Assembly (NCBI RefSeq): GCF_004337505.1
Contig: NZ_SJZI01000042.1
Span: 781,367 to 845,366 of the forward strand
From: Flaviaestuariibacter flavus
GTDB taxonomy: Bacteria > Bacteroidota > Bacteroidia > Chitinophagales > Chitinophagaceae
DNA length: 64,000 nucleotides
Direction: 5' to 3'
Numbering within the stretch: the first letter of the stretch is position 1; every line of letters starts with the position of its first letter. The notes beneath the pieces were generated by a model. That model ran no database searches. It was given only the letters and a program-made list of their open reading frames with translations, and was not told where the DNA came from. The position numbers and the translations under genes are program-made. This document shows, piece by piece, positions 7,071-15,420 of this stretch.

Positions 7071-9533
7071 ATGAATCCTGCTCCCCGGACACTACTCGTC
7101 TTCCTGCTTTCTCTTAGCGCCAGCATCACCTTTGCACAAAACAAAACCATCCGGGGCACCGTGTCCGACGCGGGCACCAAACGACCGCTGGAATATGCCA
7201 CCCTGTCCTTGTTTCGCAATCCGGATTCGCTTAAAGTGATCGATGGCACCACCAGCGACTCACTGGGCCATTTCCAGTTACAGGTGATCAACCCGGGAGA
7301 TTACCTGTTGCTGGTAGAGGCCATCGGCTATGAGCGACGCAGAGAGCCGGTCAGCATCAGGCCGGAAGGCCCAAAGGAATTGGCCCTCTCCTGTAGCCTG
7401 AAGCCGCGCAGCGGCGAACTGCAGAACGTGGTCATCGCTTCGCGCAGCAGCCTTATTGATAACCGGATCGATAAGCTCGTTTTCAACGCGGAAAAAGACC
7501 TCACTTCGCAGAGCGGCTCGGCCACCGACGTTTTGAAGAAAGTGCCCCAGGTGGGCGTGGACGCCGACGGGAACGTATCGCTTGCCGGCAACTCCGGCAT
7601 CCGCTTCCTGATCGACGGGAAGCCTTCCTCCGCCTTCGGCAGCAACGTTGCCGACGTGCTGGCGGCCTTGCCGGCAAGCCAGATCAAATCCATTGAAGTA
7701 ATCACCAACCCCGGCGCGCGCTACGACGCGCAGGGCATGGGCGGCATCATCAATATCATCCTCAGGAAATCGAATGTGCGCGGGATGAACGGAACGGTAA
7801 ATATTTCAGGAGGCACCCGGATGGAAAACGGCTCCCTGAACCTCAACTTCCGGAGTGGCAGCTTCGGCCTCAACGCATTTGCCAGCGGCAACACGAGGCC
7901 ACGGGTGAACACTCCTTACCGCCTGGCGCGAAGCTCCCGGGACGGGGCCGGCTCGCAACTGCTCCTGCAGGACGGCGATGGCAGCCTCGGGCGCAAGGGC
8001 CTGCAGACCGGCCTCGGGTTCGACTGGACGCTGCCTTCCAGATCCGCGCTGAGCGGCAATGTGTCGTTCAACAAATTCGCCTCTGAATCTACCGGGCAAT
8101 TTCACCAGGAGCAATCCACCTACAACAGGTCCGGCGCCCTGGTGACCAACAGCGGGTCGGATACGCGGAACCGCTCTTCGTTCAGCTTTCAGGATGTGGA
8201 TGCGAGCCTGCAGTTCACAAAAAAGTACGCACGGGAAGACGAAGAGCTGGAAATTGAAGCCTCCACGAGCCTCGGCAAGCGCAGCGCCGCGAGCAGCAGT
8301 GCCGAGTATAACGGCGGAGGCGGGGCCCAAAAGGCAGGAACGGCCGGCAATAATCCGGGCAATGAAAATGAATCGCAGGTGCAGGCCAACTTCACCTACC
8401 CGCTGAAGGAGCATACACTGCTGTCGGTTGGCGGGAAAGCCGGCTTTACCGGTATTCACAGCAGCTCATTGGTGTCGGTGTTCCGGACTGCCAGCGCGGA
8501 GTACCTGCCGGACGCCGGCCTTTCAACGGAGCTGCGCTTTCGCCAGCAGGTTTATGCTGCCTATTCGGAGCTCTCGTTTCCCGTCGGAAATTATTTCGAC
8601 GTAAAAGCCGGCGCCCGCTATGAGCGTACGGAGCGCCAGGCTGCATTTTCGGCAACACAGAAGCCGGGCAGCCTGGCGGGCTATAACACCCTGGTGCCCT
8701 CCCTGTTCCTGATGCGAAAAACCGGCGAGGGACAGCAGGTCAGGCTTAGCTATGCGCGCCGCATCGAGCGCCCCGATTACCGCGACCTCAATCCTTTCAT
8801 CAATACCAGCGACCCGAAAAACATCAGCGCCGGCAACCCGATGCTGGTGCCCGAAGTCGGTAACCGGGTTGAGCTGAGCTACAGCCGCGATTTCGCGAAG
8901 CTGGGCACCATGGCGGCCACGCTATTTTTTCGTACCAACAACCACGACATCCAGCCCTACGTGGCCGTCTTCGACGAATACCGCGTTGGCGACACCGTTT
9001 ACCACAATGTATCGGTCAGCACGCGGGAAAATATCGGAACAGAACGCAACATCGGTATGAACCTGTTCCTGGAAACAAAATCCCTTGCCGGGGTCAGCCT
9101 GCGCAGCAATCTCTTTCTTTTTTACCGCCATATCCGCAACACGATCGACGCCGCCTACAGCCCGGAGAGCTTCAACTACCGGGTCAACCTGAATGCAAGC
9201 TGGCAGATGGCACCTTCGTGGACCAGCGAGTTGTTCGGCAACTTCAACTCGGCCCGCAACGAGGTGCAGGGCCGCTATCCCTCCTTCACGACCTATACGT
9301 TTGCGGTACGGAAGCAATTGTGGAATAAAAAAGGCAGCCTCGCCCTGACCGCCACCAACCCCTTTGCCCGGTACACCGCGCAAACCACAGCGCTCGCGGG
9401 CACTTCGTTTACCTCGACCAGCACCCGCTTTATTCCCATCCGTTCTTTTGGTTTGAATTTTACCTGGAAGTTTGGAAAGCTCGAGTTTAAGAAAGAAAAC
9501 ACGGAAAACGCCGCTACGGAGATCGCTCCCTGA
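7071..9533 (+). CDS. Outer-membrane beta-barrel protein with CarboxypepD-reg and TonB-type plug domains
   Basis: Outer-membrane protein of 820 residues. Order: signal peptide (LLVFLLSLSASITFAQ), a carboxypeptidase-regulatory-like domain (TIRGTVSDAGTKRPLEYATL), a plug with the SGSATDVLKKVPQVGVDADG and IEVITNPGARYDAQGMGGI signatures, then a long beta-barrel (OMP_b-brl_3 type) rich in alternating aromatic strands. The family resembles TonB-dependent receptors; no TonB box can be pointed to with confidence. The gene stands alone between the divergent PAP2 operon and a PepSY-like gene. No SusD partner is adjacent, so a SusC-type glycan role is not indicated. The C-terminus ends with a hydrophilic tail (EFKKENTENAATEIAP) after the last strand. 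Confidence 0.87.
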   Translation: MNPAPRTLLVFLLSLSASITFAQNKTIRGTVSDAGTKRPLEYATLSLFRNPDSLKVIDGTTSDSLGHFQLQVINPGDYLLLVEAIGYERRREPVSIRPEGPKELALSCSLKPRSGELQNVVIASRSSLIDNRIDKLVFNAEKDLTSQSGSATDVLKKVPQVGVDADGNVSLAGNSGIRFLIDGKPSSAFGSNVADVLAALPASQIKSIEVITNPGARYDAQGMGGIINIILRKSNVRGMNGTVNISGGTRMENGSLNLNFRSGSFGLNAFASGNTRPRVNTPYRLARSSRDGAGSQLLLQDGDGSLGRKGLQTGLGFDWTLPSRSALSGNVSFNKFASESTGQFHQEQSTYNRSGALVTNSGSDTRNRSSFSFQDVDASLQFTKKYAREDEELEIEASTSLGKRSAASSSAEYNGGGGAQKAGTAGNNPGNENESQVQANFTYPLKEHTLLSVGGKAGFTGIHSSSLVSVFRTASAEYLPDAGLSTELRFRQQVYAAYSELSFPVGNYFDVKAGARYERTERQAAFSATQKPGSLAGYNTLVPSLFLMRKTGEGQQVRLSYARRIERPDYRDLNPFINTSDPKNISAGNPMLVPEVGNRVELSYSRDFAKLGTMAATLFFRTNNHDIQPYVAVFDEYRVGDTVYHNVSVSTRENIGTERNIGMNLFLETKSLAGVSLRSNLFLFYRHIRNTIDAAYSPESFNYRVNLNASWQMAPSWTSELFGNFNSARNEVQGRYPSFTTYTFAVRKQLWNKKGSLALTATNPFARYTAQTTALAGTSFTSTSTRFIPIRSFGLNFTWKFGKLEFKKENTENAATEIAP

Positions 9534-9593
9534 TGGCGGGGAAAAGCAGCTTTTGGGAAAAGGGGCGTTCAGAATGAAGACAGATTCGGGTTT

Positions 9594-9601
9594 TAGGTTT
9601 G
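9594..9601 (+). promoter_or_regulatory. Candidate -7 promoter box
   Basis: TAGGTTTG matches the Bacteroidota -7 consensus TAnnTTTG exactly and lies 15 bases before the ATG at 9617. A TTG at the expected -33 distance is not clear. Confidence 0.45.
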
Positions 9602-9616
9602 TAGTAAATCTTATTT

Positions 9617-10042
9617 ATGAAACGACTACTTGTTTTTGCCGCGCTCGCATTGGGCATCCCCGCTCTGGCCCAGAAAAAAGGAAAGTCAATTCAGCCTCCG
9701 GCTGCTGCCGCAACTGCGTTCCGGAAGGCACATCCCGGTATCAAGGGAACCTGGGAGAAAGAAGGCGCGAACTACGAAGTGAATTTCAAGGAGAGGGGAC
9801 AAACCATGTCCAGCGTCATCGACAGCCACGGAACCATTATTGAAACGGAGACCGAGATCCGCGTGAGCGACTTACCTCAATCGGCCCGGACCTACCTGAA
9901 GGAACACTACGCTAATCAGAAGATCAAAGATGCCGCCCGCATTCAAAAGGCAGACGGAACCGTTGCGTATGAAGCCGGTATCGGGAAGAAGGACATTCTG
10001 TTTGATGAAAGCGGCAAATTCGTCAAGGAAGTAAAAGACTAA
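9617..10042 (+). CDS. Secreted PepSY-like protein
   Basis: Small periplasmic protein of 141 residues. It has a signal peptide (MKRLLVFAALALGIPALAQ) and then two similar segments of the kind seen in PepSY-like (BLIP-like fold) domains of Bacteroidota: AFRKAHPGIKGTWEKEGANY and ARTYLKEHYANQKIKDAARI, each followed by a strand pair (YEVNFKERGQTMSSVIDSHG; YEAGIGKKDILFDESGKFV). Such domains occur in protease inhibitors and envelope stress proteins; the partner is unknown. It has its own promoter candidate and is followed by non-coding DNA. No metal or catalytic residues are apparent. Confidence 0.7.
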   Translation: MKRLLVFAALALGIPALAQKKGKSIQPPAAAATAFRKAHPGIKGTWEKEGANYEVNFKERGQTMSSVIDSHGTIIETETEIRVSDLPQSARTYLKEHYANQKIKDAARIQKADGTVAYEAGIGKKDILFDESGKFVKEVKD

Positions 10043-10237
10043 GGGGGCGGCCGCCGCAGTGGCCGCGCTACCGACACGGCTTATCGCCATATCAAGTTTG
10101 GCAGCTAGCGCATGCCTTGTGGCGTTATACGTTTGGAAGCCGCTGCAGCCCCTGCTACTCCCGGCTTCCCAGCCACCTCCTGGCCTTGCCGCCCCGCCTG
10201 GCCCTTCGCAATGACGGTTTATCCGGGAGGCACAAAA

Positions 10238-10261
10238 AGGCCGGGATAAAAATCCCGGCCT
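10238..10261 (-). terminator. Rho-independent terminator
   Basis: Perfect 10-bp stem AGGCCGGGAT / ATCCCGGCCT with an AAAA loop, followed on the minus strand by a T run. It closes the minus-strand gene at 10302 and may also act on the plus strand. The remaining DNA from 10043 to 10237 holds no gene; it ends with cttcgcaatgacgg near 10205, a fragment resembling the termini of the repeats at 43418 and 47096. Confidence 0.8.
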
Positions 10262-10301
10262 GTACCATTTTTTATTTATCAGCTAAACCGAAAGGCGAAG
10301 A

Positions 10302-10901
10302 TCAGGCGCCCGCTTCGCCGGCCGCGCCGGCGCGTGTGGCCTTGCGATCCGTTTTGCGGCGGGCGATAAAGTAGGTTTCGATGAATTGCTGGTCTTCGAT
10401 GAGGCCTTCTACTTCGGCGTCGAGCACCACGTAGACGCCACGCACTTTCTTTCCCAGGGCTTCGATCAGGGCGGTGCTGTAAATGCGATGAGCCTGCTTT
10501 TCATCGCGGGTGCCGCGGAGGATTTCGAAGGTGGCTATGGCGCGCTTCAGGTCTTCGATGGCGGCGTCGCCCACTTTGTAGGCGGCCAGTTCCCGCTTGT
10601 TTTCCTCGGCATGCTTCAGCACCAGCGCGAAGCGGTTGAGAAGGGTTTCTTCGGCGCCGTGGCTCAGCTCGGTTTCGCTGAAGTTGATTGCTTCGGCAAT
10701 GCTGCTACGGCCGTTTTTCATGGCCCAGGCAAAGGTGCGGCGGCCCATCACGTAGGTCAGATCGCCACACAGTTCGAGGGCCAGGTTCTTGGCATTGGTG
10801 TCGGGCGAGGTGCCGTCCGCTTTGCCCGTGGATGCAAACAAATTGCACCTTTCAGAAGGCATTAATTTGTGTTTGATTTTGGCGCTGCCGTTACTATCCA
10901 T
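10302..10901 (-). CDS. Hypothetical helical protein
   Basis: Protein of about 199 residues that I do not recognise. It has no signal peptide or membrane segment and is predicted mostly helical (AEETLLNRFALVLKHAEENK, AAIEDLKRAIATFEILRGTR), ending in an Ala/Gly/Arg-rich tail (RKATRAGAAGEAGA). Codon use looks like its neighbours. The start is uncertain: ATG at 10901 lies inside a perfect inverted repeat (10891-10923), a second in-frame ATG lies near 10862, and the frame stays open upstream to a GTG at 10961. A strong terminator follows the gene. It is on the same strand as the HNH/ClC/Crp group but separated from it by about 130 to 320 bp. Confidence 0.6.
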   Translation of the reverse strand: MDSNGSAKIKHKLMPSERCNLFASTGKADGTSPDTNAKNLALELCGDLTYVMGRRTFAWAMKNGRSSIAEAINFSETELSHGAEETLLNRFALVLKHAEENKRELAAYKVGDAAIEDLKRAIATFEILRGTRDEKQAHRIYSTALIEALGKKVRGVYVVLDAEVEGLIEDQQFIETYFIARRKTDRKATRAGAAGEAGA

Positions 10902-10923
10902 TTGGAATGCAAATGGATAGTAA
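10891..10923. promoter_or_regulatory. Perfect 13-bp inverted repeat over a start codon
   Basis: Arms ttactatccattt and aaatggatagtaa with a 7-base spacer. The likely ATG of the minus-strand hypothetical gene lies in the repeat. In RNA it could form a hairpin that hides the start; in DNA it could be an operator. It lacks a T run, so it is not a terminator. Confidence 0.5.
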
Positions 10924-11218
10924 CGCTTTTTGCCGACGCTTTGCCCGGCGCGCATCTTCACGTAAATCCAATGCCCGGATTATTGCGGAAAAGTGTAAAA
11001 ATGTACCGAATTGAAGCACCGTTCTGCAAGCCATCAATGACGATCGAGGAGCAGTTGGATGTTTTCGCCGAACTGCTGATCGAATTCCTGCTGCAGGATG
11101 TCAACGTTGCTGCATCGCCTGCCTAAATGCTGAAGCAAACGTTGGTATTGGCGATGAACCCCGGAGCGCGGTGCCACAACGTTGGCAACAGGCTGGCAAC
11201 ATTTGGCGTAGGTTGCTT
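10902..11218. other. Mostly non-coding gap with one weak small frame
   Basis: Apart from the inverted repeat at 10891 and a possible 62-residue frame (11034-11222, minus), nothing recognisable was found here. There is no tRNA, hairpin with T run, or repeat shared with other gaps. Confidence 0.5.
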
Positions 11219-11222
11219 TCAC
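11034..11222 (-). CDS. Possible small protein coupled to the HNH gene
   Basis: A 62-residue frame starting at GTG (11222), which overlaps the HNH stop as GTGA. Its second half (NVDILQQEFDQQFGENIQLL) reads like a real amphipathic helix; the first half has Cys and is unremarkable. There is no family match. The overlap and sense orientation are the only support. It could equally be chance. Confidence 0.25.
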   Translation of the reverse strand: MKATYAKCCQPVANVVAPRSGVHRQYQRLLQHLGRRCSNVDILQQEFDQQFGENIQLLLDRH

Positions 11223-11650
11223 CTGAAATACGTTCGGGTGCGCCGTAAGCGCTTGCCACTAACCTGGACAAAGTGATTCCAATATGCGATGTTTTCCAGC
11301 TTATGCTCCAATTCGTAGCGGAGAACCGGGTCCTTCGTTGTGGCGAACTGCGCACTCAGTTCCGCGTGCCACTTTTCATAGCTTTTGTTGGCCCGCTCCA
11401 GGTTGCACCGTACGCAGCAGGGCTGCTTGTTCTCCGGCCGGTTGCTCCCGCGCCGCGAACGCGGTACGAGGTGTTCCACGTTCGAAGGCAATGGCCGGCT
11501 CGCAGAATTCAGCTGCGCACCGCAGTAACAGCAATATTGACGTCGATGATCCAGGAAATAAAGATAGGAAAACCGGTGTCCACGGGCGGAGCTGCCGGGG
11601 ATGGGCTTGACAAATGCCACTATAGGGTTCTTCAGCGTCTTCCCAGCCAC
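11219..11650 (-). CDS. HNH endonuclease-like protein
   Basis: Small protein (133 to 143 residues) with a clear zinc-ribbon HNH core: QYCCYCGAQL provides the first Cys pair, NVEHLVPRSRRGSNRPENKQ the HNH catalytic His and Asn, and CCVRCNLERANKSY the second Cys pair. Family members nick or cut DNA; stand-alone ones of this size occur in restriction, mobile and repair contexts. No ATG start is available: GTG at 11650 would overlap the ClC stop by 19 bp, while GTG at 11620 lies just after it. Both give the full HNH core. Its position directly after the ClC gene suggests co-transcription, but a functional link is not evident. Confidence 0.72.
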   Translation of the reverse strand: MAGKTLKNPIVAFVKPIPGSSARGHRFSYLYFLDHRRQYCCYCGAQLNSASRPLPSNVEHLVPRSRRGSNRPENKQPCCVRCNLERANKSYEKWHAELSAQFATTKDPVLRYELEHKLENIAYWNHFVQVSGKRLRRTRTYFR

Positions 11651-13458
11651 TTCCCGGCCTTGCCCCGCAGCGATATCGTCACCACTTCTTCCTGCTCTTC
11701 GAGGCTGTGGCGGTAGGCCGCCAGTACGTCCAGGTAGGAGAGGATGCCGGTTACGCGGCGGGTGTCGGGAGTGACCACCGGCACCACGTCGATGTTTTCG
11801 CGGGCCATCGCTTCCACGGCGGTGCGCAGGCTGTCGTCGGCGGTAACGGCCACAGGCCTGCGCTTTACGAGGCTCGCGGTGGTTTGCCCGGGCTGGTGGT
11901 GCAGGCTCAGGATGTTGGAGCGGCTCACGATGCCATCGAAATGTCCTTCCTTGCCCACCAGGATATAGTAGTTGTGGTCTTTGCTTTCGCGTTGCAGTTG
12001 CGCCCGCGCTTCCTCGAGCGACCAGTCGCTTTGCAGGATGCCGCCGCCGCTTTGCGCCACGGTGGCCACGCTGAGCTTTTCCAGCAGGTCGGGGTGGTAC
12101 GACTGCGGCGTGCGCACGCCGCGCCGCGCGATCTTTTCGGTCATGATGGTGTTCTTCATCAGGAAGAAGGACACCAGGTAGGCGCCGAGGCAGGCGGCCA
12201 GCAGGGGCAGGAGGGCGCCGCCCTGGCCGGTGGTTTCGAGGGCAAAAAGGATGGAGGTGAGCAGGGCGCGCGAGGCGCCGGCAAACATGGCCGACATGCC
12301 AATGAGGGCCGCCAGCGGCAGCAGCACGCCGGCCGAAGGAAACAGCGATTGCAGCGCCATGCCGAGCAGCACACCGGTGGCGCCGCCGATCGTCAGCAGG
12401 GGTGCCAGCGTGCCGCCGGAGGTGCCGCTGCCCAGCGCCACAGACCAGGAAATGAGTTTCATCACGCACAGGTTGATCACCACCGCCAGCGCCATATGCC
12501 CCGAGAGGAGGTTCTGGATATTGTCGTAACCCACGCCCAGGGTGTGCGGCGCAAAATAGCCAACAACACCCACCGCCAGTCCGCCGATGGCGGGCCACAG
12601 GGCCCAGTGAACGGGGAGGTGCTCAAAGGCGTCTTCGATAAAATAAACCAGCTTGGTGATGGCGGCCGCCGCCACGCCGATGACCAAGCCGATGGCGCTG
12701 TAGGCCGCAATGGCCTCGTTGGAAGGTGCGCTCACCGCCGTCATGGCAAACACGGGACCGGCTTCGAAGAAGAGATGATGCCCGGCGGCGCCGGTGATGC
12801 AGGCCAGCGCCACGGGAATGATGGAGCGCGGCGAAAATTCAAAGAGCAACAATTCGATGGCTAGGAAGATGGCGGCCACGGGGCTGCCGAAGATGGCCGA
12901 CATGCCCGCGGTGGCGCCGGCGGCCAGCAGCGTCTTGCGCTCCAGCGAGCTGATCTTTAAGATCTGCCCGAGGGTGGAGCCCAGCGCGCCGCCCGTGGCG
13001 ATGATGGGGCCTTCGGCGCCAAAGGGGCCGCCGGTGCCGATGGACACGGCCGACGACAGCGGCTTCAGGTAGGTGATGGACGGACGGATGCGGCTCTTGT
13101 TGGTGAGCACCTGCTCCATGGCTTCGGGGATGCCGTGGCCGCGGATGGCCCTGGAGCCGTAGCGCGCCATGAGGCCTACGATGAGTCCGCCGACGACCGG
13201 TACCACAACAACCCAGCCGCCATAGTGGTGTTCCGCGGGGCTCGCGGGGTGGAGCGACAGGCGGCCGAAAAAGGCAAGGTTGGTAATGAGGTCAATCAGC
13301 AGCACCAGCACCTTGGCAATAAGACTCACGCAGGCGCCGAGGAAGACGGCGAGTGCCGAAACATAGAGCAGGCGCTTTTTGTCGGGCGAAAAGAGAGCGG
13401 GGCCGGGCGCATTTTCTTCAAGCGCGGGCGAAAGGGGAATGCTGAGATCGGAGTGCAT
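11632..13458 (-). CDS. ClC-family chloride channel/antiporter with CBS domains
   Basis: Inner-membrane ClC protein of 608 residues. Anion-path motifs are visible: GHGIPEAM (GSGIP equivalent), GGPFGAEGPIIATGG with the gating-type Glu (GxEGP) and GTSGGTLAPLLTIGGATG. The C-terminal 150 residues hold two CBS segments (VSRSNILSLHHQPGQTTASL and VEAMARENIDVVPVVTPDTR with ITGIL-type strands), which bind adenine nucleotides in relatives. The gate Glu would permit proton-coupled exchange; channel versus exchanger cannot be decided. It begins 12 bp after the Crp/Fnr gene, so these two are very likely one transcript. Confidence 0.92.
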   Translation of the reverse strand: MHSDLSIPLSPALEENAPGPALFSPDKKRLLYVSALAVFLGACVSLIAKVLVLLIDLITNLAFFGRLSLHPASPAEHHYGGWVVVVPVVGGLIVGLMARYGSRAIRGHGIPEAMEQVLTNKSRIRPSITYLKPLSSAVSIGTGGPFGAEGPIIATGGALGSTLGQILKISSLERKTLLAAGATAGMSAIFGSPVAAIFLAIELLLFEFSPRSIIPVALACITGAAGHHLFFEAGPVFAMTAVSAPSNEAIAAYSAIGLVIGVAAAAITKLVYFIEDAFEHLPVHWALWPAIGGLAVGVVGYFAPHTLGVGYDNIQNLLSGHMALAVVINLCVMKLISWSVALGSGTSGGTLAPLLTIGGATGVLLGMALQSLFPSAGVLLPLAALIGMSAMFAGASRALLTSILFALETTGQGGALLPLLAACLGAYLVSFFLMKNTIMTEKIARRGVRTPQSYHPDLLEKLSVATVAQSGGGILQSDWSLEEARAQLQRESKDHNYYILVGKEGHFDGIVSRSNILSLHHQPGQTTASLVKRRPVAVTADDSLRTAVEAMARENIDVVPVVTPDTRRVTGILSYLDVLAAYRHSLEEQEEVVTISLRGKAGKWLGRR

Positions 13459-13470
13459 GGTTGATTGGTG

Positions 13471-14154
13471 TTACAGGTCGTTTACGATAAAGCGTTGCAG
13501 GGCGGCGCGGTCGTCTACACGGAAGCGTTTGCCGGCCGTAGTGATATGGCCCGTGGCGGCCAGCCCGGTGAGGAATTTGAAAACCGTTTCGTAGGTAGTG
13601 CCGGCGTAAGAGGCGATGTCCTGCCGGGTGATGTCGATGGGGATGAAGCCGTCTTCGCCCCTGCCGTACACCTCGGCAATCTGGAGCAGGGCGTCGGCTA
13701 TGCGGCCCTTTACTTCCATATGGGCGAGGTTGCGCATGCGTTTTTCGGCCCGCTGCAGCTCCGACACATAAAACTGCAGCAGCTCGTAGGTAAAGCCGGC
13801 GTTGACGCGGAGCGTTGCCTCGAGAAATTCAGCGGGGATAAAACAAAGCACGGTGTCTTCGAGGGCCGTGGCGCTGATGGGGTAGCGGGCGTCGCCGAGG
13901 CCGCGGTGGCCCACGATATCGCCCTTGCGGGCAAAGCGGAGGATGAGCTCCTTACCGGCTGTCCACTGCTTGTGGATCTTGACGGAGCCGGAATAAACGA
14001 AGAAGATGCCTTGCACGGGATCGCCTTCCCGGAAGATGGTCCTGCCCTTCTTGAAGGCGCGGTTTTCCTTATGAACGGCGAGCGCCGCCTTCCATTCCGG
14101 GAGACAGGTACGGCAGAGAAAGCAATCCGACAGATTGCACGGTGTTGCCTGCAT
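13471..14154 (-). CDS. Crp/Fnr-family transcription regulator with N-terminal Cys cluster
   Basis: Regulator of 227 residues: a cyclic-nucleotide-binding-type beta-roll (FREGDPVQGIFFVYSGSVKI, LILRFARKGDIVGHRGLGD), a long dimer helix (FYVSELQRAEKRMRNLAHME) and a winged helix-turn-helix (ITRQDIASYAGTTYETVFKF). The first 17 residues contain four cysteines (C6, C11, C14, C17), a spacing that could hold an Fe-S cluster or zinc, as in FNR-like sensors, although FNR itself also uses a central Cys. It lies between a class III cyclase gene and the ClC gene. It may respond to cAMP, to redox, or neither; the phosphate-binding Arg signature of CRP is not clear by eye. Confidence 0.87.
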   Translation of the reverse strand: MQATPCNLSDCFLCRTCLPEWKAALAVHKENRAFKKGRTIFREGDPVQGIFFVYSGSVKIHKQWTAGKELILRFARKGDIVGHRGLGDARYPISATALEDTVLCFIPAEFLEATLRVNAGFTYELLQFYVSELQRAEKRMRNLAHMEVKGRIADALLQIAEVYGRGEDGFIPIDITRQDIASYAGTTYETVFKFLTGLAATGHITTAGKRFRVDDRAALQRFIVNDL

Positions 14155-14272
14155 CGTGCAAAAGTAGGTGGGGAAGGTGTTAATACGTCCTTAGAATATT
14201 GTTTATATCAGGTTTCTGACATATTCTGGTGCGGATTATCTGAAAAAACGTGGCTTCGGCAATAGAGTTCAA

Positions 14273-15337
14273 TTACTCAAACCGCATCGAATACACCTTG
14301 ACCCATTCCACCTTGCCCTTGAGTTCCACACGGCCAATGGCCTTGATGCGGTAGCCGTGTGGCCGCTCAAACTGGTTCATGAAGTCGCCCGACAGCACGA
14401 AGTCCTCGTTTACGTCGTGGCACACTCCGCGGATGCGGGCGGTGGTGTTGACGGTATCGCCGGTGTAGAGGAGCTCTTTTTTCACCACGCCCACGAAGCC
14501 GGCCGTCACCTCGCCGGCATGTACCCCGGCCTTGAAGCGCGGCACGTGCCCGAAGCGGCGCTCGTATTCGGCGGCCTTCCGCTCCATCATAAACCAGGCA
14601 TGGCGTAGAAACTTGAGGGCCCGCAGCTTGTTCTCGGGTGTGTTGGGCCAGCTGAGCACCACCTCGTCGCCCACGTACTGGTAGATCTCGCCCTCCGAGG
14701 CGAGCACGGGCATGGTGATGTCGGCAAAGAAGGAGCGGAGCATGCGGAAGTAGCGCTCGTGCCCCAGGGTTTCGGCCATGGAGGTAGCCTCGTTGATGTC
14801 GAGGAAGATGAAGATGCGGTTTTCCACCGTCGGCTTCACATACTGCCCGGTGAGCATGCTCCAGAACATGCCGGGGCCGTATTTGTCTTTCACCTCCAGG
14901 ATGCAGATCGACACCACGGTCATGAGGCCCATATCAATGATGAAGATGCCGAAGGTGCGCGTCTTCATGATCTTGGTGAAAAACGAATGCAGGAAGTGCC
15001 CGAAGTGAAAGGCCTTCTTGTAGAGAAACACATAGTAGAGCAGCAGCAGGACGAAAGCGATAATGAAGAAGAGGACGAGCGTAAAGAGGAGTTTATAAAC
15101 CGAGGCCTTCCACACCGGGTGGTGGCTGAAGGAGGGCTTCAGGTAAAAGATCATGGTGCCGGTGATGATGGCGCCGATAATGCCGAATACCACCGCAAAC
15201 TGGTAGAGGTTGACCCGTACGCCGAGGTCGTTGCAGGCACGGATGAGGTTTTCGAAAAAAACCACCCCGAAGATCACCCAGATGAGGGAGATCATCACCA
15301 GGGAACGGAGATGGAGATACAAGAGGCGACGGGGCAT
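14273..15337 (-). CDS. Membrane adenylate/guanylate cyclase (class III)
   Basis: Protein of 354 residues. The first 170 residues hold about four transmembrane helices (LYQFAVVFGIIGAIITGTMI, KLLFTLVLFFIIAFVLLLLY, FGIFIIDMGLMTVVSICILE). The C-terminal catalytic domain shows the two metal-binding Asp sites (FLDINEATSMAE; IYQYVGDEVVLSWP) and the transition-state Asn/Arg pair (LLYTGDTVNTTARI). By eye the residues that normally select adenine (Lys and Asp) appear to be Gln (in YQYVG) and Leu (before YTGD), so the product is uncertain. The start at 15337 (MPRRLLYLHL) is chosen because upstream sequence in the frame is Cys/Pro-rich and repeat-like. It is transcribed toward a Crp/Fnr gene 118 bp downstream. 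Confidence 0.85.
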   Translation of the reverse strand: MPRRLLYLHLRSLVMISLIWVIFGVVFFENLIRACNDLGVRVNLYQFAVVFGIIGAIITGTMIFYLKPSFSHHPVWKASVYKLLFTLVLFFIIAFVLLLLYYVFLYKKAFHFGHFLHSFFTKIMKTRTFGIFIIDMGLMTVVSICILEVKDKYGPGMFWSMLTGQYVKPTVENRIFIFLDINEATSMAETLGHERYFRMLRSFFADITMPVLASEGEIYQYVGDEVVLSWPNTPENKLRALKFLRHAWFMMERKAAEYERRFGHVPRFKAGVHAGEVTAGFVGVVKKELLYTGDTVNTTARIRGVCHDVNEDFVLSGDFMNQFERPHGYRIKAIGRVELKGKVEWVKVYSMRFE

Positions 15338-15420
15338 ACAGGCCGGGGTATGCAAAAGGTGTGCAAGGGGCGGAGCCGGTGAAATGTGAGGCGGGCAGGA
15401 GGAGTTGAAGGAAGAGCAAA

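Noticed and set aside
7071..9533. SusC-type glycan importer
   Set aside because: No SusD neighbour, barrel is of the OMP_b-brl_3 type and the gene is not in a carbohydrate cluster.
11651..12598. N-terminal extension of the HNH frame through the ClC gene
   Set aside because: The extension is an out-of-frame Arg/Pro-rich reading of ClC sequence; the HNH domain needs only the last 133-143 codons.
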